Shown: positions 57,608 through 64,000 of the stretch, in pieces
Layout: every line of letters starts with the position of its first letter
Numbering within the stretch: position 1 is the first letter of the stretch
Notes under the pieces: generated by a model
Told to the model about the DNA's origin: nothing
What the model saw: only the letters and a program-made list of their open reading frames with translations
The model's database searches: none
Position numbers and translations under genes: made by a program
Origin: Lactuca virosa
Lineage: Eukaryota > Streptophyta > Magnoliopsida > Asterales > Asteraceae
NCBI GenBank assembly: GCA_928212115.1
Contig: CAKMRJ010003334.1
Location: forward strand, 37,643,326-37,707,325
Reading direction: 5' to 3'
Length of the DNA: 64,000 bases

Positions 57608-59244
57608 CTCCTAAGTCACTCAAAGTGTAGTTTTCGTGTATACAATCTCCTAAGTCATGTCATTCAAAAACATAAATTATTATAATAATGTGATCTTTGT
57701 AGTCATATTAACACATTTATTAAAAAGCTACATTTTTGTGGAGAAAAACAGTTTTTGGTCAACCTAACTCTATTATTATACAAAGTTACCCATTTTAATA
57801 CGTTACTTGACCAACTCGTCTATAAATGTATAAAGGATTGATATTACAACCTCTAATATGAATAACTCGTACAAAACTAATGACTTATATTTTATAAATG
57901 TATTGATAATCAATAATAAACACTCAATAATATCAATGATAATTTGGATGAGCATATTTTGTGTATATGAGCTTTGAATGTGGTTGGCAAAACCAGACTA
58001 CATGATAAAAGCTGACCAAAACATTAAATTTTATCAATATGAGTCTATTTGTAGATTAGATAATAAAAGCCAACCAAAAGAAGTACTAGGGTTGCTTCAT
58101 TACCAAAAGAAATAGCATATATTATGTTCACTCCATTTTCTGATTTTCTAAAGTGACAAGATTACCATTAATTCAATTGCAGTAATCTACTCAAACACTA
58201 AGTCACTAAGTCATAAAAAAGTATAAAGAATAAGTAGATATAAGACCCAACCTCACGAGAAAGATCAAATCTGTCCAATATAACATCAGCTGCCTTCAAA
58301 GTCCTATCGATGTTCTCATGAGCTCTTCGTATAGCATGTGTTCTGATCTAAAGGTAATATACAAACAAGGAGTAGAGTAAGTTAAGAGTAAAAGCATAAC
58401 CAAATACTCCACTCACCAGATGTACTAAATGCAATGATTGTCTCAAACCATGTTTGATAGAATCAAATGTCTAGAATACCTTTCAATATAGCAAAGTACA
58501 GAACCTTATGGACCAAATCAATAGCTTTATTGATTTGCAATGATGCCAATTTATGAATAAGTTATTCATTGAAGCTTTACCAATAAAGGATCTGTAATAG
58601 TTTTTGGGGTATGCTACGAATCCTATAGTACTAATAAAGCAAATTACACCATTTCACATTGACGGCTACAACTGATAGCATGATCTACTGTAATTCAAAG
58701 GAAATTTCAGATAAGTAAAAGGGTGTTTATCAAAATTAGAACGAAAATTAGCTTGGATGTTTGAAATTACAAGTTATTAGATTTGAAGTAGATCAAGTCG
58801 CATATCATTGCTCCTCCTTTTGAAATTGGAACAGAATCATACATTTGTTTCGCTTGAATTTGTTCACTAAGTTTTCGAAAACTAAAGAGATAGGTGTAGG
58901 AAACATATCAACATGAATAGCAGATCAAAACAATCACTAAACAGTTATCGATAAATTAAAGTAGATCGACTAATTGGAAGACCTATTTTCCGAACTAAAA
59001 GAGAAAATCATTCAAATCACTTCGAATTTTCTCATAACGCAGACAGCTGAAAAACAGATCAAAAAACCTGAGTTGGGCGCATGGCGGTTTCAAGGGCGGA
59101 GAGACGGTGGTCAAAGGAACCGAGGATAGAAACCATGTTGTCTGTGATGGACTGACTCTTCTGCAGTGATTCTCTCATCTTTGCAGCTTTCTCGCTCAAA
59201 TTATCCACACCCATCACCCCTGCTGTACGAACTGGAACCCCCAT
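53151..59244 (-). CDS. EXO70A1: Exocyst complex subunit EXO70A1, 12 exons, 650 residues
   Basis: EXO70 is a subunit of the exocyst, which tethers secretory vesicles to the plasma membrane, partly by binding phosphoinositides through its basic C-terminal part. Exons, in order: 59,068-59,244; 58,252-58,347; 56,501-56,706; 56,156-56,395; 55,880-56,018; 55,592-55,804; 55,314-55,519; 55,022-55,222; 53,847-53,946; 53,611-53,720; 53,372-53,518; 53,151-53,268. All introns are GT...AG and phases agree; the sum is 1,953 nt including TAG. Landmarks are SLQKSQSITDNMVSILGSFD (exon 1), RVLPLLHDLAQHMVQAGH (4), EKLSKDDVQKMQWEVLELKI (5), SKRSPEKLFVLLDMYEIMRE (6), DDWVQRHRRVVQQHANQYKR (9) and QWTVPDTELRESLRLAVAEV (11). 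Arabidopsis EXO70A1 is of similar length; most other plant EXO70 genes lack introns, which supports A1. An alternative start is Met11. Introns 2 and 8 carry MITEs. The coding part looks intact. Confidence 0.96.
53983..54291. mobile_element. MITE in EXO70A1 intron 8 (first of three)
   Basis: TTTTGTCCCTGAGTATA at the left mirrors TATACTCACTCAGGGACCAAG at the right end as an imperfect inverted repeat. The body is rich in TTTTGGTCC/GGACCAAA words on both sides of the centre. About 310 bp, non-coding. No duplication was resolved. Confidence 0.55.
54317..54630. mobile_element. MITE in EXO70A1 intron 8 (second), related to the next one
   Basis: The left end GGACAAATTACAGAAAAAAA and right end GTAATTTGCCCAAAA (reverse complement TTTTGGGCAAATTAC) form imperfect inverted repeats. 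The body contains TCAAACCATA, TGGTTAATTTGG and ATGTCAAAATGG, which recur in the same order in the neighbouring copy. Confidence 0.55.
54651..54972. mobile_element. MITE in EXO70A1 intron 8 (third), same family as the second
   Basis: ATTTTGGGAAAATTTGC at the left and GTAATTTGCCCAAAAT at the right. The body repeats TTCAAACCATAAAAGTTTC, TGGTTAATTTGG and ATGTCAAAATGG in the same orientation as the second copy, about 340 bp away. Two independent insertions or a tandem duplication are both possible. Confidence 0.55.
57054..57388. mobile_element. MITE in EXO70A1 intron 2
   Basis: ATGAAATAGCAATGTACTTT at the left mirrors AAAGTACGTTGCTATTCTTT at the right (reverse complement AAAGAATAGCAACGTACTTT). 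About 330 bp, non-coding, with several AAAGTRCAATG-like words inside. Confidence 0.55.
57560..57605. repeat. (TA)n microsatellite in EXO70A1 intron 2
   Basis: 46 bp of alternating AT. Confidence 0.95.
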
Positions 59245-60492
59245 CTCTCTTCAAGTTCTGAGAGAAGTACCGAAAAATTCAGCAGGAAATCGTTGAAGGG
59301 TATGAAGGTTAGTTGACCATTATTGGTCGATTCTTGCTTTGACAGGGTGTTGGTGACGGTGTGGGTTATACAAATACGGATTTTCCACGTATAAATCGGT
59401 GTTTATGGCTTTCTTGCTTCCCCAAATAGAAAATCAGGTGTGGGTGACCGGGTTCTATATGTGTCCATCAAATGTCAATAATTATTGAAACTATTCTAAA
59501 ATCACTAATGACTTTTTATTATTAACAAAAAGTTCATGACATTATTAATCAACCCATTTCAATGATTTTTGTTTTTTTATTCATAATGACTATTATAAAT
59601 GATCAATTTGTGAGAATATCTTGAGAAAAGAAACAATTTGATGAAGATTACCACAATGAATTCAATTTTCATTTATTATTTACGGTTTTCTATCTTTTGT
59701 ATAGTACTTAAATCATTCATAATGTATGGTTGAATGAGTCGGGATGTCTAATAAACATATAATTGCTAAAACTCAACATAGTGAGATGTCAAATTAACTT
59801 AAGTGGATTTGAAGATCAATATCAATTGAACTTTATGTGCGTTCGTCAACCACAAGAAAGTACAAGGGAAGAAGTTTTTTTTGTGATTGGAAATCTAACA
59901 ACACTCTCGTATGCTTTATATGGATACCAATAATGGTGATCAATTTAGATCATAGCCTCCTTCAACATCAAAGGACCCTTATACTTGTGAGGTAAAGTAT
60001 TTGAAACACTCTTTGCCTGGTTGTTAATGGTTCATCAACTTGATCCAATTGGATATGGTTTCGGAATTTTTTTTAATTTGGATTTTTTTTCCATTATGAT
60101 TATTTATATTTGCATTAAACTTTTTTTTTGTAAATAAACTTATATAATTCCTAACAATTTCATCTTTATTAAACCTACATTTACTTGGTTCAATTTATAT
60201 CTTGACATGTCACTTCATTCAAGACTATAATATTTTGTAAGTGTTTTAATGACTTGTGTGAGTATTTTGTCTCCTTTTACTACAGAGTTTGAGTATACCA
60301 TATAACAAATCTTATACAATGATTTTTGAGTCTACATTTAAAGATTAATTGTTTATACTGGATACCCTATCGGTGAGTAAAGTTGATAGAGAAGAATGGG
60401 ATTATCGTCGGAGTGGAATAAGCTATGAATGTAGCGCTCAACCACCATAAATAAATGTATTATTCTTCCATTAACGTCTACATATTATGTAG
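59245..60492. other. EXO70A1 5' flank and intergenic region
   Basis: The stretch next to 59,244 must hold the leader and promoter of EXO70A1. On the minus strand a TTTATACG word near 59,390 could be a TATA box, but it is weak. Beyond about 59,460 I see only AT-rich sequence without frames or element ends. Confidence 0.45.
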
Positions 60493-60621
60493 AGAAAATT
60501 ACAAAATAGCTTAATCTCTTAATTACTTTGTGGAAAATAGCCAAAAAAACTCAAATTACAAAAATAATCACCAAAATTTCGGATTGACTCAATCCATCTG
60601 GGATTTTACTTGTCCATCTGT

Positions 60622-60671
60622 GAACGTACAAGTCGTTAAAGCACATTTGTGCTTTAGCGACCTGTACGTTC
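60622..60671. repeat. Hairpin 1: 24-nt arms, 2-nt loop
   Basis: Arms 60,622-60,645 (GAACGTACAAGTCGTTAAAG and four more bases) and 60,648-60,671 pair at 22 of 24 positions, plus one G-T pair; one mismatch is at 60,631/60,662. Confidence 0.9.
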
Positions 60672-60970
60672 GCAAATGGACTCGGTCCATCTGTGATTTT
60701 ACGTCCATCTTTAATTTCCCCTTTTTCAGGGGTATAAAAACGTAATTTTTTTCTTTCATTTTTCAAACTTTTTGTTGGAAAACTCTCTCTGGAGGCACTA
60801 TGGACGATTTCATTTTTCAAACATTTTTCAAACTTTTTGTGGAGAATTCATTTTATTAGAGAGGTTTTAAATAAATTTTCCAAAGAAATAACAACTAAAA
60901 TGATAATTTTTTGCAAAACTTTATATAAAATAAGGTTATTTTGTAGTCAAACTCTATTAATTTCGTAGTC

Positions 60971-60977
<7 letters not shown>

Positions 60978-61006
<29 letters not shown>
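60978..61006. repeat. Poly(A) run of 29
   Basis: Uninterrupted A. Confidence 0.95.
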
Positions 61007-61008
<2 letters not shown>

Positions 61009-61091
61009 GCAAAATCTCAGGTGGGATGAGAGAAAATCGCAGATGAACTTAGTTCATCTGCGATCTTAGTCAGAGATGGGGATTTGTACAG

Positions 61092-61133
<42 letters not shown>
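61092..61133. repeat. Poly(A) run of 42
   Basis: Uninterrupted A. Such a length is prone to assembly error. Confidence 0.9.
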
Positions 61134-61135
<2 letters not shown>

Positions 61136-61139
61136 TGCA

Positions 61140-61187
61140 AACGTACAAGTCGCTAAAGCACGACTGTGCTTTAACGACTTGTACGTT
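61140..61187. repeat. Hairpin 2: 22-nt arms, 4-nt loop
   Basis: Arms 61,140-61,161 (AACGTACAAGTCGCTAAAGC and two more) and 61,166-61,187, with one mismatch (61,153/61,174) and loop GACT. Nearly the same sequence as hairpin 1 read on the other strand. Confidence 0.9.
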
Positions 61188-61341
61188 CGCAGATGGAATG
61201 CTAAAATTGCAGATGGGCTTAATTCATCTGCGATTTTCATGGCTATATTTGTAATTTGGGTTTTTTTTGCTATTTTTCACAAAGTAATTAAGGAATTAGG
61301 CTATATTTGTAATGTTTTCATATGTATTCTTCAACTACTTA

Positions 61342-62374
61342 GACTACTCCCATTCACAACCAAAACCAACCAAACTATCTATTAAAAAGGTAATTTATTT
61401 CTCTTCCATCTATACAACCCAACTAAACCAAACTTTTCACACCCATTAACAAACGAACCCAAACCCAACTATTATATTAATTATGATCATGGTTGCGGAA
61501 ATCGGGATTAATCGGCGATTAATCGTGGATTAATCGTTTGACGTTCTCCAACCGTCGAGGATTAGGGCATTAATCGGAAATTTAGGATTAATCGGCTTTG
61601 GCGGGATTAATCCGCCTTGGCGGGATTAATCGGTCAACAAAAGTCAAAAAAGTCAAAAAAAGTCAAAAAAAAAAGTCAAAAAAGGTCAAAAAAATTTAAA
61701 AAAATTCAAAAAACCAACTTTTTTTTTTTTACTCCAAAATTTCAAATATTATACCAAAATGTTCATATTTTTGTATTTTAAATTTTCCAAATTACAAATT
61801 TTCTTATTTTTTAATTTTGAAGTACTTGTTTTTCTTAAGATATATTAATATTTAATTAATTTTAATATTTTATTAATAATCTATGGTCTCCGATTAATCC
61901 CCGCCAAGACCGATTAATCCCTTAACACCAGTCGACCGTAGAGCTACCGTCGAGCGATTTTTACAACCTTGATTATGATTAGTTTTTATTATATTATACA
62001 AGCTACATATTATGTTTTATTCAATTTATAATCTAATTTTTTTATTATTTTCTAAGATTATATAGACAATATAAAAAAATTATTAAAAAAATCTTAAAAT
62101 ATATCAATATTGGTCTTTATTTGTAGATAAAATTATTTTACGTATTTTTAGTATATTTTGTTAATTTTTTTAATAAAAGTAAAACAAAATTAGTTACAAA
62201 ATAATGTTTAACTAAAAAGAATTTTACACAAATAAAAAAAGAAAAGAAAATGGCAACCAATGGTTAGTGCACCAACGCCGGCGGTGAGGTTTAAGCTTTT
62301 TCTTTATCTTTTTTAATTTTTTTTTAATTTTTAGCACAACCAACTAAAACAATTAGTCACCAATGGGAGTAGCC
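61342..62374. mobile_element. PIF/Harbinger-like MITE interrupted by a hAT-like MITE
   Basis: GACTACTCCCATTCAC at the left and CAATGGGAGTAGCC at the right (reverse complement GGCTACTCCCATTG) are terminal inverted repeats flanked by TTA on both sides (61,339-61,341; 62,375-62,377). A three-base TTA/TAA duplication is the Harbinger hallmark. Without the nested 484-bp element it is about 540 bp, with no transposase. Confidence 0.65.
61488..61971. mobile_element. hAT-like MITE with many GATTAATC motifs
   Basis: The left end CATGGTTGCGGAAATCG and right end CGATTTTTACAACCTTG (reverse complement CAAGGTTGTAAAAATCG) are flanked by a perfect 8-bp duplication ATTATGAT (61,480-61,487; 61,972-61,979). 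Both ends are dense in the palindrome GATTAATC (about nine copies). GTCAAAAAA repeats lie just inside the left cluster. 484 bp, no coding capacity. Confidence 0.75.
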
Positions 62375-62377
62375 TTA

Positions 62378-63081
62378 GTAATTTACTTTTATATAAATTA
62401 AAATATGTTATTTGTCTTTATAAACTTTGTTATGGGGTGCTCAAGAATTCTTTTATGATTTTGTTAAAATTGTCATTAGAACCCTCCCCCCTCCCCCTCC
62501 CCCTCCACCTCCTAAGTTCAACTTACAATGTTGACAACCGCCTGACTATATTAAGGAATGTTGACTTTACTACAAAGAGATCAACTTACAATGTTGACAA
62601 CCGCCTGACTATATTAAGGAATGTTGACTTTACTACAAAGAGAGCTCGGTCGAAATGAAAGTGGAAAGATAGTTTAAGGCTAGACATGGAAGTAATTGCT
62701 ATTTTCTGCCATGGTGTCAGATGCATAATCTTTATTTTTAAAACTCTTATAATATAGCCATCCAATTCAACATGGTTCAATATATGTCATCTGTCTTAAA
62801 TCATATGCAATTGAAACTCTCAAACTCTTCAATTTATTTTACTTAATTGAATGGTTAGTTATATGGGTTATTGTCATTGTAGCTCAAGAATCTTTAGTAT
62901 AATGGTTTAAATGGTCCCGCGTGGTTTTTTTGCCTTTAAAGGGTATTAACTTGTATTTTACCAGTCATTTTGGTACTTTTACCCACATTAGAAGGTAACA
63001 TTGCTTTGTCAAGTGCCAAGTAAGCAGGTGAGTTAACAATATCCCCAAAATCTTGAAAACCTACTACAACTACAATCAAAC
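62378..63081. other. Intergenic with a CT-rich run and a 63-bp tandem duplication
   Basis: A CCCCCTCCCCCTCC run lies at about 62,481-62,512. The tandem duplication follows directly (62,518-62,643). No gene is seen before the fragment at 63,082. Confidence 0.5.
62518..62643. repeat. Perfect-looking tandem duplication of 63 bp
   Basis: TCAACTTACAATGTTGACAA starts both units, at 62,518 and 62,581. I see no differences between the copies, so the duplication is young. It inserts 21 codons in any frame, but no gene is recognised here. Confidence 0.92.
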
Positions 63082-63354
63082 ATGGTGCCACACTCCTCTA
63101 AAAATCTATACCCACAAGTTGATCAATCAAACCCATATTTATATTACTCATTGTCATCATCAAATCCTTCAGCTACATCCATGTACCCATCACTCGAGAC
63201 CAAAGATCTCGCTGAGAAACTATTCCCGGATAACGATCAAAGCCATGAACAAGAACAACAATCAACCGCTTTTGAATTTTCAGAGGAAGTTGTGATTAAA
63301 ATCCCCGGAACAAAAATTTGTTGTGTTCCAGTAAACAACCTCCGTTTGGATTGA
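63082..63354 (+). pseudogene. 5' fragment of an ERD7-like senescence/dehydration-associated gene
   Basis: ATG at 63,088 or a little upstream opens VPHSSKNLYPQVDQSNPYLY, and then MYPSLETKDLAEKLFPDNDQ and FEFSEEVVIKIPGT. The MYPS-DLAE-LFP motif followed after a variable linker by EEVVIKIPGT is characteristic of plant ERD7/senescence-dehydration-associated proteins, which are peripheral lipid-droplet and stress-linked proteins. After PGT the expected continuation is missing; the frame reads KICCVPVNNLRLD and stops at 63,352. No senescence domain (usually a few hundred residues) follows. It could be a first exon with an unseen intron, but no matching later exon lies between here and 63,854. More likely it is a truncated copy. 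Confidence 0.6.
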
Positions 63355-63853
63355 TTCAACCGCTGCCTCCAGATCCCAATTCGCATATTCCATTTCAGTA
63401 AACATGAACTTTACCAGACATCAAATCGCTTTCATGGTGTGCTTGAGAGCTAATACGAAATTGATTGGAGTCAGTTTTGAGAAATGAAGGTTTTCGTGAC
63501 GCGATAAAGGGCCACTCGAATTAAATCGCCTCTATATCAATTTTTTCTCCATCTCAACTTCCTTCGATTTCTCCTTCAAAAACACAATCTCGGAATCCTT
63601 GAGTCGACTCTGGTTCGCTAGCTTCTTTCGTGTTAATGACCTCCATCTCCTACCTCTTTCCTCTTGTCTGCAAATCACTACAATATAACGAACAATCCTG
63701 TCCCCTTCCCACTGATTCAAATGCCCCCAGTAACAAAACATAGATTTAGAACCGCAAAACTATTAATTAGCCTCGAACTTCACACTTCAGGACTTCAATT
63801 TCATCTCTAGAGTCATCAATTTCAGAATAAGAACTCAACAATCGGTTACGGGG
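63355..63853. other. Region between the ERD7-like fragment and the YSL start, probable YSL promoter
   Basis: No recognised gene. A minus-strand frame (63,741-63,532) is open but matches nothing I know. The 250 bp before 63,854 probably contain the leader of the transporter gene; no clear TATA box is seen near it. Confidence 0.4.
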
Positions 63854-64000
63854 ATGGAACGAACTTCTTCAAACATTTCACGGGAAAATGATTTACAGAA
63901 CAGAAACGGAGAAAAGAGAAGCATGGAAGAGACGAAGTTAGAGTCGGTTGAGAGGTTATTCGAGAGCAGGAAGGTTCCGCCATGGCAGAACCAGCTTACA
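63854..64000 (+). CDS. Start of a Yellow Stripe-Like (YSL) metal-nicotianamine transporter, cut by the window edge
   Basis: The ATG at 63,854 begins MERTSSNISRENDLQNRNGE, a hydrophilic, charged N-terminus. It leads to SVERLFESRKVPPWQNQLT at the window edge. YSL proteins (oligopeptide transporter family, moving metal-nicotianamine complexes across membranes) start with a similar acidic leader and an ERxFExxxVPPWxxQLT motif just before the first membrane helix, most like the YSL5/7/8 group. Only 49 codons are visible, so no membrane segment can be checked. A second possible start is Met24. The motif match is by recall, not alignment. Confidence 0.7.
   Translation, partial: MERTSSNISRENDLQNRNGEKRSMEETKLESVERLFESRKVPPWQNQLT

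Larger units (their letters stand above)
60493..61319. mobile_element. Foldback-type element with two internal hairpins and two poly(A) tracts
   Basis: The left end GAAAATTACAAAATAGCTTA and right end (reverse complement GAAAACATTACAAATATAGC) start inverted repeats of about 80 bp that share TTAATTACTTTGTG and AAATAGC. Inside, each half has a strong hairpin (60,622-60,671; 61,140-61,187) and CATCTG/CAGATG words. Poly(A) runs of 29 (60,978-61,006) and 42 (61,092-61,133) lie between them. Edges are approximate and no duplication was resolved. No transposase. Confidence 0.6.

Noticed and set aside
60530..60820. Frames on both strands across the hairpin at 60,622-60,671
   Set aside because: The same peptide words appear on both strands because the DNA is palindromic; there is no independent evidence of coding.
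63532..63741. 69-codon minus-strand frame, Arg/Lys/Glu-rich
   Set aside because: I recognise no family, there is no splice context, and it lies in the presumed promoter of the YSL gene. Left as unknown.

Overview
The window is plant nuclear DNA dominated by transposable elements, with little single-copy gene space. It carries long nested LTR retrotransposons with tRNA-iMet primer sites, chromovirus-type Ty3 elements, TIR elements with clean target-site duplications, and an intron-rich gene for an EXO70A1-type exocyst subunit. The Ty3 LTRs are rich in the palindrome GACTCG-N-CGAGTC, which I associate from memory with lettuce and its relatives (Asteraceae). That species guess is an inference I could not check.

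Left part (1-29 kb) is one stack of insertions. A decayed plus-strand Ty1/copia element of Tork type (25,276-28,992) was hit by a minus-strand Ty1/copia element with a long coiled-coil Gag region (1-25,275; its left end lies outside the window). A minus-strand Ty3 chromovirus (4,606-20,795; duplication TTGAA) landed in the integrase of that element. A minus-strand non-autonomous element (5,972-13,649; duplication CCTCT; identical 752-bp LTR lengths) landed in the left LTR of the chromovirus. The non-autonomous element keeps only a broken gag, and its LTR and 3' region resemble those of the Tork-type element at the bottom of the stack.

Middle part (29-35.8 kb) holds a chromovirus LTR scrap, a gag scrap, (TA)n tracts, a Mutator-like element with a coding-looking interior (32,363-33,811), a hAT-like element with a tRNA-like motif and a triplicated 36-bp unit (34,141-35,031), and two facing Helitron-like ends.

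The 35.8-52.2 kb part is a second stack: a short-LTR Ty1/copia element of Ale/Retrofit type (duplication GTGTG) whose gag holds a probable solo LTR and whose integrase holds a nearly complete plus-strand chromovirus (40,336-49,876; duplication CCCTG).

Right part (52.2-64 kb) is the gene-bearing end. EXO70A1 lies on the minus strand with twelve exons that I could place exactly, coding for 650 residues, and several MITEs in its introns. It is followed by a foldback element with two strong hairpins, a Harbinger-like MITE holding a hAT-like MITE, the 5' fragment of an ERD7-like senescence/dehydration gene, and the first 49 codons of a YSL-type metal transporter that runs off the right edge.

I saw no clearly new defence, metabolic or regulatory system. 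The least expected signal is a 66-nt AT-rich GT...AG segment with an in-frame stop, exactly at the Gag/protease boundary of one chromovirus and absent from its relative in the same window.
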